Below the pieces are notes generated by a model. That model was not told the origin of the DNA. It did no database searches and saw only the letters and a list, made by a program, of their open reading frames with translations. Source: Alphaproteobacteria bacterium (GTDB taxonomy: Bacteria > Pseudomonadota > Alphaproteobacteria > UBA828). From it: DNA of 64,000 nucleotides. Shown piece after piece: positions 6,401 to 14,119 of the stretch. Numbering within the stretch: position 1 is the first letter of the stretch; the number at the start of each line of letters is the position of its first letter. Location of the stretch: NCBI GenBank assembly GCA_022826665.1, contig JAJDUK010000056.1:1-64000 (forward strand). Direction: 5' to 3'. The position numbers and the translations under genes were made by a program.

Positions 6401-9129
6401 GCGCCAACACGGCCTGGGACGGCACGGTCGAGGCGATGACCTACGCCGAGCAATACTTCGCCGGGCAGGTGACGCCGCCCGACCCGGTTCCCGTGCTGGC
6501 GGTGAGTGTCGCGGCGGGCGCTGACGTGACGGAGGGCGGCGATGCCACCTTCATCCTCACTGCCGTCCCGGCGCCGACAGCGCCGTTGGATGTGACGGTG
6601 ACGGTTGCGGCGAGCGGCGACTACGGCATTACCGCCGGCGAGCGGACGGTGACGATTCCGACCACCGGCAGCATTACGCTGACGCTGGCGACGACGGGCG
6701 ACGACGCGGACGAGCCCAACGGCTCGGTGAGCGCGACGGTGAAGGCCGGCACGGGCTACACGGTCGGCGCGGCGTCCACCGGAACGGTCGCCATCGCGGA
6801 CGACGACCTGCCGCCGCCGGCGATCTCGGTCGCGGCGAAGGCAGCGTCCATTACCGAAGGCGGCGATGCGGCGTTCACGGTAACGGCGGACCGGGCGGTG
6901 GACGCGAACCTCGCGGTGACGCTCGCGGTCGCGGAGGCAGCGGGCAGCGACTTCGTGGCCGCGGCCGACGAGGGCGAGCAGACGGCGATCATCCAGGCCG
7001 GCAAGAATACGGCCACGCTCACCGTGAGGACCGACGACGACGCCGTGGACGAGCCCGACGGCTCGGTGACCGCGACGGTAAAGGCCGGCAGCGGCTACAC
7101 CGTGGCGGCGTCGAACAATGCGGCCTCGGTCGCGGTGTCCGACAACGATGCCACCTCTGCGCCGGCAATCTCCATCGACGACGCCACGGGGCCGGAAGGC
7201 ACGCCGATGATATTCACCATCCGGCTCTCGGCGCCGTCGGACCGCACGGTCCAGGTGACCATCAGGTCCCGCGAGTCGACCCCGGCGTCGGCGCGCGTAG
7301 GCCGGGACTTCTACGCCCAGCGCTATTATGTGAGCTTCAAGCCGGGCGAGACGGTGCTGCGGCGGGGCTTCTTCATCCGGGACGACAGCCATGACGACGG
7401 GGGCGAGACCTTCGAGGTCTATGTCTCCTGGTCGGACGGCGTGCCGATTGCGGACGGCGTGGGCACAGGCACGATCACGAACTCGGACCCGTTGCCGGCG
7501 GTGTATCTGGCGCGTTTCGGCCGCACGGTGGCGGAACAGGCGCTGGACGGCATTGCCGGGCGCATGGCGGCGCCGCGCACGCCGGGGATGCAGGGCACAC
7601 TGGCCGGACAGGCGCTCAACTTCGATCCCGCTGCTTCCGGTGAATCGACGATAGGCGCCGCCGCGTCCGGTCAGTCGGTGATACCCGGCGTATCCGGCAC
7701 GACGTCCGCCATCCCCTCGGCGAACCGCGAGGCGGCGCTGGCGATGGCGGACATCGCTCGCGGCCTCGGTGCGGATGCGTCCGCTCCGGTCTCCGCTTCG
7801 GTGGGGCCGGGAAGCATGGCCGATCCGTTCGGCAATAACCGCTTCGGCTTCGGTACGCCATCGCCGCAATCGCGCACGATGACCGCGCGGGATGCGCTGC
7901 TGGGGTCGAGCTTCTCGCTGACCGGGCAGCGGGACGGCGCGGGCGGCAGCCTCGCCTTCTGGGGCCGCGCCTCCCAGGGCAGCTTCGACGGCGCCGAACG
8001 GGGAGACGGGACCGACATTACCCTGAACGGCGCGGTCACCACCGGCATGCTCGGCGCGGACTATGCCAGGGGCAACTGGCTGGTCGGTCTGGCGCTGACC
8101 CAGAGCACGGCCGACGGCGGCTATGCCGCCCTCGGCGGCGGCGATCCCTGTCCCGACACGGAGGATGTGCTGTGCGACGGCGCGGTCCGGGCCGGCGACG
8201 GCGATGTCGAGGCGTCGCTGACGGCGGCGATCCCCTATGCGGCGTTGCAGGCATCGGAGCGTCTGAAGCTCTGGGGTGCTGCGGGCTACGGCACGGGCGA
8301 GGTGACGCTCAAGACTGCCCTGGGCGATAGCTACAGCGCGGACACGAGCTGGACCATGGCGGCGGCGGGCGCGCGCAGCGACCTGCTTGCGCCGCTGGCG
8401 GAGGGTTCCGGTCTCGCGCTGGCGCTGACCTCGGATGCGCTCTGGGCGCGAACCACGTCGGAGAAGACCCGCGATCTTGCGGCATCGGACTCCGACGTGA
8501 CCCGGCTCCGGCTCGGCCTGGAGGGCAGCTGGCGCATGGCGCTGGATGGCGACGGCCATCTGACGCCGAAGCTGGAGATCGGCGCGCGCCATGACGGCGG
8601 CGATGCGGAGACCGGCTTCGGGGTGGAGCTCGGCGGCGGCATCGCCTGGGTCGATCCCGGTCTCGGTCTCTCGCTCGACCTCTCAGGCCGCACGCTGCTG
8701 TCGCATGAGAACGACGACCTTGAGGACCGGGGGTTCTCGGCACAGCTTGGCTTCGACCCGGACCAGACGACCGAGCGGGGTCTGTCACTCAGCCTGCGCC
8801 AGGACTTCGGCGGACGGGCGCAGGGCGGGCTGGATACGCTGTTCGCGCCCGACCCGCTGGAAGACCGCACGGGGAGCGATGCGGCCTCCCGCTGGGCGAT
8901 GGAGGCGGCATATGGCTTCCCCGCTTTCAGCGGCCGCGTCACCGGAAGCCCGCATGTCGGGTTGGGTCTCTCGACGGGCGCGCGGGACTACAGCATCGGC
9001 TGGCGCTTGACGCCAGCGACGAACGCCGACGCGCCCGACGTTTCCTTCGGCGTGAAGGCGACAAGACGCGAGAGCGGGACCGCGCAGCCCGAGCACACCG
9101 CCGGGGTCGAGCTCCTGGCGCGGTGGTGA
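3493..9129 (+). CDS. Giant Calx-beta autotransporter, probably phase variable
   Basis: 1,878 residues. Residues 60-91 are encoded by eleven copies of an 8-bp repeat and read as repeating VAGSPGRR. A hydrophobic export segment ends GAGGALAQ near residue 178, unusually far from the start. Several Calx-beta repeats follow, with the family's TVTIVDDE, DDNAVEEDETF and VDEPDGSVT signatures. A non-repeat segment lies at about 886-993. The last ~370 residues have alternating strand patterns of an autotransporter beta-barrel, introduced by FGRTVAEQALDGIAGRM and ending in LLARW. The product should be a surface-exposed adhesin-like protein in the outer membrane. The ATG at 3493 has a perfect AGGAGG; the in-frame ATG at 3790 would omit the repeats but lacks one. 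It lies in the accessory region beside an IS66 relic. Family call secure, ligand unknown. Confidence 0.85.
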   Translation: MRLRGHLRTGGRRYHDQVTGHVMMRFGDRTWAVLCAAVETIRNWGRNPDLTSADNASLHVVAGSPGRRVAGSPGRRVAGSPGRRVAGSPGRSACVRVTAMSASVWGGSRPPASPPEPSFSADGRTPSRWRSASDSPEPSFRPAVAGAGIVARAVRPVLAAALLGLPPLLFGAGGALAQVITDPWLDPPTVSFKDATLTLDEDAGRGKDPRFGELKVTIVQSHYRIGPNTVTITASDSGTGAGHATANDDYKPGPFQVTIPGGETEVTAYLKVLIDDNAVEEDETFTLTLSGFTGDLIAGSQATATVTIVDDEYTVSIDPAGTQHMQGIVTQVEEDAGYVEVGIVLSKALRRTFNMRFRYRSTGGSTGAILGKDYRNGPRRVTFPAGQTKATLRVPIVDDTIVERSEFFYIEVDPASLPDGHPGAVFSHPVQIRDNDGSGTTPDAGTIVPMTLYEGQTRTFTIRNIPPEWGSSHDRVSRPKVEFRTGGTAHTTPGFHTSRFKCSFQGVGDYNSQAIDICVEDEPGAGFARASIDNDARVVTFQLTALRDRETEGSETVMLRVTSGVASTYYYDFEIAITDQPSEYVRSGSREAGNFRCRVPIPQPHDVFPGKTNVDLTDAEIRQWMAEVNRQERRSYALPEGLVADWDKDSYEVGEKATIRFRTADGEPSCASIYFTINLGSQPGFWEQNPPITAYWQTEYNARIRVPLYRGDSEATMSVPVEAPGTASFRVLGVWSPYGWGSRPTPVDGDGNVLAPDVEATARVCTGTCPSMGEVPLPEVSIAGAFSGSEGDQAGFTLQADPAPPAGETLEVDVTITAEGDFGVETGARKVTVGSDGYAELLLETTGDDVDEPDGSVTLTIEPRAGYYTLGLPAMVTTGIVDDDDTVDGLSDGNAEATALPAAHPVMKYAALVKTFHDRIGARNQHGNGPEGGWNKRFLKAMGHPDYVDYPQAAVTVADARRLWNHGGPGANTAWDGTVEAMTYAEQYFAGQVTPPDPVPVLAVSVAAGADVTEGGDATFILTAVPAPTAPLDVTVTVAASGDYGITAGERTVTIPTTGSITLTLATTGDDADEPNGSVSATVKAGTGYTVGAASTGTVAIADDDLPPPAISVAAKAASITEGGDAAFTVTADRAVDANLAVTLAVAEAAGSDFVAAADEGEQTAIIQAGKNTATLTVRTDDDAVDEPDGSVTATVKAGSGYTVAASNNAASVAVSDNDATSAPAISIDDATGPEGTPMIFTIRLSAPSDRTVQVTIRSRESTPASARVGRDFYAQRYYVSFKPGETVLRRGFFIRDDSHDDGGETFEVYVSWSDGVPIADGVGTGTITNSDPLPAVYLARFGRTVAEQALDGIAGRMAAPRTPGMQGTLAGQALNFDPAASGESTIGAAASGQSVIPGVSGTTSAIPSANREAALAMADIARGLGADASAPVSASVGPGSMADPFGNNRFGFGTPSPQSRTMTARDALLGSSFSLTGQRDGAGGSLAFWGRASQGSFDGAERGDGTDITLNGAVTTGMLGADYARGNWLVGLALTQSTADGGYAALGGGDPCPDTEDVLCDGAVRAGDGDVEASLTAAIPYAALQASERLKLWGAAGYGTGEVTLKTALGDSYSADTSWTMAAAGARSDLLAPLAEGSGLALALTSDALWARTTSEKTRDLAASDSDVTRLRLGLEGSWRMALDGDGHLTPKLEIGARHDGGDAETGFGVELGGGIAWVDPGLGLSLDLSGRTLLSHENDDLEDRGFSAQLGFDPDQTTERGLSLSLRQDFGGRAQGGLDTLFAPDPLEDRTGSDAASRWAMEAAYGFPAFSGRVTGSPHVGLGLSTGARDYSIGWRLTPATNADAPDVSFGVKATRRESGTAQPEHTAGVELLARW
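3673..3765 (+). repeat. Octanucleotide tandem repeat (GTCGCCGG, 11 copies) inside a reading frame
   Basis: Eleven perfect copies of GTCGCCGG run from 3673 to 3760, followed by a partial GTCGC. The unit length is not a multiple of three. With eleven copies the frame from 3493 stays open to 9129. Gain of one copy brings the TGA at 3782 into frame; loss of one brings the TGA at 3837 into frame. Copy-number change by slippage would therefore switch the autotransporter off and on. The perfection of all copies suggests recent expansion. Confidence 0.95.
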
Positions 9130-9297
9130 GGCGTGCGGGCTCTGCGTAATGCCTTGGCGGCGGGCGGCGGGGCGCGCATGACTGGTATTGGCGGCTTGAC
9201 CGACGCACCCGGCACTCGCGACCCCAGCCGCGTCAGGCAGTATGGCAATGGCTCAGCCGCCCACGTAAGCAAAGGCCCTGCAAGGTCCGTTACGAAC

Positions 9298-10452
9298 TCA
9301 ACCCGCCACTTCGGCGATCCTGCTCGCGATCCGATTGGCGGCCGCCTTCACGGGGTCGTTGGCCAGGTGCGCGTAGCGCGAGGTCGTCGTCACCCTGTTG
9401 TGGCCAAGGAGCTTGCCGATCATCGGAAGCCCTTCACCGACCAGCAGGCCGCCACTGGCAAAGCTGTGCCTGAGGTCATGGATGCGCAGGTTCTCGATCG
9501 CGGCACGCTTGAGAATGCGGCGCCACGAGTCGTGCAGGTAGGCGATGTGCTTGCCACCCCTGATGCCTGGCAACACCCACGGACTGCCGTCTGCGCGCGG
9601 GATGCCCCGCAGCACCGCTATCGCCGGATCGCCCAGGTGCACCACCTTCGATCCGGTCTTGCTCTCCGGCAACCTGAGCTCGCCTGCCTCAAGATCGACG
9701 TGCTCCCACCGCAGGCTCATGATCTCCCCGCTCCGGCACCCGGTCAGCATCAACAACCGTATCGCGGCGATCGCCACCGGGGAGACGAAGCCCTCCTCCT
9801 CCGCGTCACGCAGCGCGGCGCCGAGACGGCGGTACTCGTCGTCCGAGAGAAACCGCTCCCGCTTGTGCTCCGGATACTTCTTGACGTGCCGGCACGGATT
9901 GACGCCCTCGGGCCGCATCTCCCAGACCTCGGCGAGCGTCAGCATGCGCGAGAGCACGCTCAGCGTCCGGTTGGCATGGCCGGGGACGTCGCGCATCTCG
10001 TGATGAAGAGCGGCGACCTCGTTCTTGCCGAGATCGCCGACCCGGCGCTTGCCGAGCCGGGGAAGGATGCGGTTGTCGATGATCTTGCGGTAGAGCCGCG
10101 CGGTGCCGGGCTTCAGATGGGCAGGGGCGTACTCGTCCATGAAGCGCTTGGCGAGGTCCGCCACGGTGGCGCCTCTCTTGCCACGGGGGAGCTTCCCTTC
10201 GAGATCGCGGCCGGTCTTCGCGAGGGTGACGATTTCCGCTGCCTTTGCCCGCGCGGCGGCGGGCGTGATGGGGCCGTGGGGTCCGATGGTGACTTTGACG
10301 GATCGCCCCTCGTGTCTGTACTTGACGATGTAGACCTTGCGCCCCGTCGGATGGACGCGGACACCGAAGCCTGTGATGGCGTCGTCCCAGAGAATTCTCT
10401 CCCGCTCTTCGGGGACGAGGGCATCGACGGTTCTCTTGGTGATTTTGGGCAC
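9298..10452 (-). CDS. Tyrosine recombinase / integrase (P4-type, DUF4102 arm domain)
   Basis: 384 residues from the GTG at 10452, which has AAGGA 8 nt upstream. An in-frame ATG at 10497 would add 15 residues but the family normally begins VPKITKRTVDAL as here. The N-terminal DUF4102-like arm-binding domain (FGVRVHPTGRKVYIVKYR) is followed by a SAM-like core-binding domain and the catalytic domain. Catalytic residues are visible: Arg in TGCRSGEI, His-x-x-Arg in IHDLRHSFAS, His in LLGHNRVTTT and the Tyr nucleophile in SRYAHL. It should integrate and excise a genetic element, plausibly the region to its left with the repressor and pilus genes. No tRNA gene or duplicated att site was found nearby. 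Confidence 0.9.
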   Translation of the reverse strand: MPKITKRTVDALVPEERERILWDDAITGFGVRVHPTGRKVYIVKYRHEGRSVKVTIGPHGPITPAAARAKAAEIVTLAKTGRDLEGKLPRGKRGATVADLAKRFMDEYAPAHLKPGTARLYRKIIDNRILPRLGKRRVGDLGKNEVAALHHEMRDVPGHANRTLSVLSRMLTLAEVWEMRPEGVNPCRHVKKYPEHKRERFLSDDEYRRLGAALRDAEEEGFVSPVAIAAIRLLMLTGCRSGEIMSLRWEHVDLEAGELRLPESKTGSKVVHLGDPAIAVLRGIPRADGSPWVLPGIRGGKHIAYLHDSWRRILKRAAIENLRIHDLRHSFASGGLLVGEGLPMIGKLLGHNRVTTTSRYAHLANDPVKAAANRIASRIAEVAG

Positions 10453-10612
10453 GGGAATTTTCCTTGCGGCGCGTATCGGGCACCATCTAGGCACCACCAG
10501 AAATCCAAACGGTGCGTACGATAGCGTGCTTCAGTCTGCAAGACAATACACCAAGTAGCTGAAAACCTACAATTTCTCCTTCAATGTCTGTCAGTATCAT
10601 GTATTCCCAATA
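10453..10612. other. Integrase upstream region, candidate attachment-side sequence
   Basis: The integrase gene is read away from this stretch, so its promoter and possibly an att core lie here. The sequence changes from GC-rich to AT-rich. It contains a near-direct repeat (GGCACCATCTAGGCACCA, 10479-10496) and a small palindrome GTATTCCCAATAC (10601-10613) at the edge of the DUF3486 repeat. None of this proves an attachment site. Confidence 0.3.
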
Positions 10613-10723
10613 CTATGGTGCGGTGCACGGGGCGGGCGGGTGAGTGCAGGCTGTGGGGATGCAGTGCACAGACCATCACCTGGTTGAAACATCCGGGCCG
10701 GCACCGCCCCGGAGGCCCGACTG

Positions 10724-11323
10724 ATGGCCGGGCGTTCCTCCATCGAACGCTTGCCGCGGCCAATTCAGGCGCTGGTGCACGAGGCGATCGCCGAGGGCGC
10801 CACCATCGACGAGATCGTCCGGCTCATCCGTGCGCACGGCGGCACCTGCTCGCGTTCGGCCGTCGTCCGCTACACGAAGAGGGCCCGCGACAGGCTGCGG
10901 CGCTGGAGCGAGGACAAGGGGCTCACCGATTTCTGGCTCAAGTCGCAAGGCGAGCGGCCCGAGGGCGGAACCGGGCGGCTCGCGCTCGAGACGCTCCGGT
11001 CTCTCGCCCTGCGCGCCGCCATTGCCCTCGACCGCGAAGAGGAACCGCCAACCGCCGACCAGATCGCCCCGCTCGCGCTCGTCATGCACCGCATCGAAGG
11101 CGCCGGCAAGAGCGATGCGGCGCGCGAGAGCGCCGTTGCTCGCATGGACGGCGGGCGAAACAAGACGCCGAAGGGCGGCGGAGGGCTGTCGCCCGAGGCC
11201 GTCGCCATCATCCGCGCCGAGGTCGAGGGCGACTGGCGCGAATGGACCCCGGAGACACACGACGAAGGCGCGCACCGGCTCGATATCGACAGCCATCCGA
11301 TGCGCCGCTCCGGTCCGTCATGA
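10724..11323 (+). CDS. DUF3486-family protein (Mu gp27-like)
   Basis: 199 residues. The start MAGRSSIERLPRPIQALVHE followed by GATIDEIVRLIRAHGG matches the N-terminal helix-turn-helix-like signature of DUF3486 proteins, known from Mu-like prophages (gp27 region, proposed terminase small subunit). The C-terminal part is less conserved and includes GGGLSPEAVAIIRAEVEG. The stop overlaps the ATG of a 28-codon frame (ATGA at 11320-11323). No other Mu head or packaging genes are nearby, so this is either a prophage orphan or cargo of the repeat. Two relatives of the gene exist in the window, both internally deleted. Confidence 0.75.
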   Translation: MAGRSSIERLPRPIQALVHEAIAEGATIDEIVRLIRAHGGTCSRSAVVRYTKRARDRLRRWSEDKGLTDFWLKSQGERPEGGTGRLALETLRSLALRAAIALDREEEPPTADQIAPLALVMHRIEGAGKSDAARESAVARMDGGRNKTPKGGGGLSPEAVAIIRAEVEGDWREWTPETHDEGAHRLDIDSHPMRRSGPS

Positions 11324-11406
11324 GCCACCTTGGGCCGCTTGCCTGGACCACCTTGGGCCACCTTGGGCCGCTTTGGGCCGGAGTGGGCCGGAATAGGCCG
11401 CCTTAA
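11320..11406 (+). CDS. Small frame over GGGCC-rich iterations, coupled to DUF3486
   Basis: A 28-codon frame begins on the ATGA that ends the DUF3486 gene and encodes a repetitive Gly/Leu/Pro-rich peptide starting MSHLGPLAW and ending GRNRPP. The DNA is a run of related 11-12 bp units (CCACCTTGGGCC, CGCTTTGGGCC). Copy B keeps an equivalent frame (ATG at 23914, ending GRNRPP), and copy C keeps the same C-terminal codons without the ATG. It may be a leader-like peptide, or the iterations may instead be protein-binding sites with no coding role. I cannot tell which. Confidence 0.35.
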   Translation: MSHLGPLAWTTLGHLGPLWAGVGRNRPP

Positions 11407-11552
11407 AACACTCTTCCGAAATTTGCCGGGATTCTTCGCCTGTCTCGGGCAGGCGGCTGGAGACGGACTCGGCCATCGTCTAGCATTCGGGCCGGGCCGG
11501 GCGGCGAGTGCCGACCTGGGCAGAGCGATGAAGAGCAGGCGAGGAGACCGGC

Positions 11553-12329
11553 ATGGGCCGTTCGAAGATACTGTTGGCGGGCGAATCGTGGGTGACGACC
11601 GCGACGCACATCAAGGGCTTCGATCAGTTTCCCACGGTCACATTTCATCGCGGCGCGGAAGCGCTGGCCGAGGCGCTGGCGGACAGCGATTTCGCGCTCA
11701 CCTACATGTCGGCGCACGAGGCGCAGACGCACTTTCCGTCGACCCTCGTCGGGCTGCAGGAATACGACGCCGTCATCCTCAGCGACATCGGCTCCAACAC
11801 CCTGCTCCTGCACCCCGATACATGGATCGAGAGCAAGCCCACGCCGAACCGGCTCAAGCTCATCCGCGACTACGTGGGCGAAGGCCGCGGCCTGATGATG
11901 GTCGGTGGCTACTACAGCTTCCAGGGCATCAATGCGGGCGCCCGCTACCGGGGAACGCCGGTCGAAGACGTGCTGCCCGTGACGATCCTGCCCTGGGACG
12001 ATCGCGTCGAAGTGCCGGAAGGGTTCCGAGCGGAGGTCCAGGAGCCGGATGCTCATCCGATCCTCGCGGGCCTCGGCACCGAGTGGCCGATCCTGCTGGG
12101 CTACAACGAGGTCGCGCTGAAGGAGGGCGCGGAGCTTCTGCTGAAGGTCCCGGACGACGCGGGCGGGCATCCCCTGCTGGCGACGGGCGCCTACGGCAAG
12201 GGCCGCGCCATCGCCTGGACCTCGGACATCGGCCCGCACTGGTGCCCGCCCGGCTTCGTCTCGTGGGAGGGCTACGGCCGCCTGTGGCAGCAGTGCCTGT
12301 CATGGCTGACGCAGGCCTCGGATCGCTGA
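11553..12329 (+). CDS. GATase1-like / ThuA-related protein (PF07090 type)
   Basis: 258 residues. The sequence carries hallmarks of the putative glutamine-amidotransferase-like family: GESWVTTATHIKGFDQF near the start, YDAVILSDIGSNTLLLHP in the middle and GGYYSFQGI plus ARYRGTPVEDVLPV after it. These proteins have a class-I GATase fold but generally lack amidotransferase activity; relatives sit in carbohydrate utilisation loci. The ATG follows GAGGAG with good spacing. The gene is convergent with the sugar operon that ends at 12393. A role in sugar or sugar-acid metabolism is inferred from that neighbourhood. Confidence 0.75.
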   Translation: MGRSKILLAGESWVTTATHIKGFDQFPTVTFHRGAEALAEALADSDFALTYMSAHEAQTHFPSTLVGLQEYDAVILSDIGSNTLLLHPDTWIESKPTPNRLKLIRDYVGEGRGLMMVGGYYSFQGINAGARYRGTPVEDVLPVTILPWDDRVEVPEGFRAEVQEPDAHPILAGLGTEWPILLGYNEVALKEGAELLLKVPDDAGGHPLLATGAYGKGRAIAWTSDIGPHWCPPGFVSWEGYGRLWQQCLSWLTQASDR

Positions 12330-12392
12330 TCGAACGCTCGCCGGCTTCCGGCCCGTATCCCAGGCTGCTACGCGGGTGCGGCCTCGCGTGCC

Positions 12393-13220
12393 TCACCGGT
12401 CCACCCAGGGCGGGTCCCTGAAATTGTCCCAGGTGGCGCCGATGCCGGCGTCGACCGGAATGGCGGCGCCGGTGATGCCGCTCGCGAGCGGGGAGGCGAC
12501 GTAGGCGATGGCCGACGCGATGTCGCGTGAAGTCAGGACGCGCCCGAGCGGGTGACGATCGGCATAGGACCGCAGTACCTCGTCGCCGTCGGGGATGGTC
12601 GCAAGCCGGCCCTCGAGCAACGGGGTGAAGGTGACGCTCGGGCAGACGCAATTCACGGTGATGCCGTCCCGCGCCAGATCGAGCGCTGCAGCGCGCGCCA
12701 GGTTCAGCAGCGCTCCCTTGGACGTGCAGTAGGAGAACATGCCGTGCTCGGCCTGCAGCCCGTCGAGGCTGGAGAGCAGCACGATGGCGCCGGAACGGCG
12801 CGGGCGCATGCGGCGCGCGGCCTCACGCGTCACGAGGAAGGAGCCCCGCACGTTGACGCCCATGACGTGCTCGAAGTCCTCGACCGGGGTCTCGAACACC
12901 GGGCCGCCTGCGCCCAGCACGCCGGCGCAGGCGACGGCGGCATCGACCTCGCCCAGGGTGCGCTGCGTCGCCTCGAAGGCATCGACGACGGTCTGCTCGT
13001 CGCCGGTGTCGCCCTCGATGGCAAGCGCCCGGCGTCCGATCTGCTCGATGCGCTCGGCAGCCGCTGCCGCCGCGCCCGGCGTCCAGTCGAGCACGGCGAC
13101 GTCGGCGCCGAGATCGGCGAGGGTGAGCGCGGTCTCGAGACCGATGCCCGAGCCGCCGCCGGTGACGAACGCGGTCCTGCCCCGATAGGAGAGGCCGGGA
13201 TGGGTCGCTCGCTCTGTCAT
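12393..13220 (-). CDS. Short-chain dehydrogenase/reductase (sugar operon, distal)
   Basis: 275 residues. Classical SDR: TGGGSGIG cofactor motif near residue 20, a central CAGVLGAGG segment (NNAG equivalent), catalytic Ser in LLSSLDG, YCTSKG (YxxxK), and a C-terminal PVDAGIGA. The start ATG at 13220 has AAGGAGG upstream and overlaps the stop of the SMP-30 gene (ATGA). It is the last gene of the minus-strand sugar transport operon. The likely role is NAD(P)-dependent oxidation or reduction of a sugar, polyol or sugar acid delivered by the transporter. Substrate not deducible. Confidence 0.85.
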   Translation of the reverse strand: MTERATHPGLSYRGRTAFVTGGGSGIGLETALTLADLGADVAVLDWTPGAAAAAAERIEQIGRRALAIEGDTGDEQTVVDAFEATQRTLGEVDAAVACAGVLGAGGPVFETPVEDFEHVMGVNVRGSFLVTREAARRMRPRRSGAIVLLSSLDGLQAEHGMFSYCTSKGALLNLARAAALDLARDGITVNCVCPSVTFTPLLEGRLATIPDGDEVLRSYADRHPLGRVLTSRDIASAIAYVASPLASGITGAAIPVDAGIGATWDNFRDPPWVDR

Positions 13221-14119
13221 GGCTGTGCCTCCTTGCCGATGATGCTGCGATGGGTCGGCCCACCGCCGCCGGGCACGCGCAGGCGCCACAGCTGGCCGTT
13301 GTAGTTGGGCTCGGCGCTCACGGCGAGAACGCCGGCATCGGTCACCCACATGGTCTCGCCGTCGAAGACGCAGTTCGTGGGCGCGCCGCCACAGGCAATG
13401 AACCCGTCGACCGTGCCGTCGGGATTCAGCACGTGCATGCCGCCGGCGGAGAGGTCGGTCACGTAGAGCCGGCCGTCGGCGCCGACGGTCATGCCGTCCA
13501 GGATGGGGTTGTCACCGGGCATGCGGCCGAGGTCTTCCATGGTGCCGTCGGGCCGCAGGCGCCCGACATGGCCGGTGTAGGACTCGTCCCACACGATGGC
13601 GCCGTCGGCCTCGATGGCGACCCCGTTGGGGAAGACGGGTTCGGGAAAGTCGACGAGGAGGCTGGTGCTGCCGTCCGGCGCGATGGCGAAGATGTAGCTC
13701 GGGTTCGGATCGTCCGGGTTGTAGGTGCCGGGATCGGTGAAGATCAGCCGGCCGTCTGCGTGGAAGACCAGGTCGTTGGGGCCGTTCAGCGCGATGCCCG
13801 CAATCTCCGTGACCAGGGTCTCGGCCGCGCCGCCCTCGTGCACGCGCTGGATCGAGGGCGTGGTCATCTCTGCCGCGCGCCAGGGGCCCACGGTGCCGCC
13901 GTTCTGGCAGACGTAGAGCGCGCCGTCGCCGCCGAGCACGCAGGCGTTTGGCGCGCCCGCGGTGTAAGCGAAGCGGCGCATCTCGCCGCCCGCGTCGACC
14001 ACCGTGAGCTGGCTCCGGTAGCTCTCGACGAAGACGACGCTGCCGTCGGGTCTGACGGTCGGCCCTTCCGGCCAGCCGAGGCCGGAGGCCACGAGTACGG
14101 GTGCTTTTCCACTGTTCAT
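13217..14119 (-). CDS. SMP-30/gluconolaconase-family lactonase
   Basis: 300 residues, SMP-30/gluconolactonase/LRE beta-propeller. Visible family features: LGWPEGPTVRPDGSVVFVE near the N-terminus (metal-ligand Glu), GPNDLVFHADG (metal-ligand Asn) and PILDGMTVGADGRLYVTD (metal-ligand Asp region). The enzyme should hydrolyse a sugar lactone, the step after SDR oxidation of an aldose. It overlaps the permease gene upstream (ATGA at 14116-14119) and the SDR downstream, so all three are translationally coupled. Cytoplasmic; no signal peptide. Confidence 0.85.
   Translation of the reverse strand: MNSGKAPVLVASGLGWPEGPTVRPDGSVVFVESYRSQLTVVDAGGEMRRFAYTAGAPNACVLGGDGALYVCQNGGTVGPWRAAEMTTPSIQRVHEGGAAETLVTEIAGIALNGPNDLVFHADGRLIFTDPGTYNPDDPNPSYIFAIAPDGSTSLLVDFPEPVFPNGVAIEADGAIVWDESYTGHVGRLRPDGTMEDLGRMPGDNPILDGMTVGADGRLYVTDLSAGGMHVLNPDGTVDGFIACGGAPTNCVFDGETMWVTDAGVLAVSAEPNYNGQLWRLRVPGGGGPTHRSIIGKEAQP

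Larger units (their letters stand above)
10613..11457 (+). repeat. DUF3486-carrying dispersed repeat, copy A (fullest)
   Basis: This 845-bp segment recurs, with internal deletions, at 23580-24018 and inverted at 39424-39763. Shared left end: YYATRGTGCGGTGYAC. Shared right part: iterated GGGCC-rich units (CCACCTTGGGCC), then CCTTAAAAC and TTGCCGGGATTC. Copies A and C also share a terminal hairpin, GCCTGTCTCGGGCAGGC. Copy A holds an intact 199-codon gene that is mostly deleted in B and C. Conserved ends with different internal deletions suggest a mobile unit with non-autonomous derivatives. No transposase is present in any copy. Confidence 0.85.

Noticed and set aside
4903-8592. Long open frame (1,229 codons) antisense to the autotransporter
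   Set aside because: It is opposite a clear Calx-beta/autotransporter gene. The antisense product is Arg/His-rich without domains, as expected from high GC codon bias.
9133-10524. 463-codon plus-strand frame over the integrase
   Set aside because: The minus strand encodes all catalytic residues of a tyrosine recombinase; the plus frame has none.
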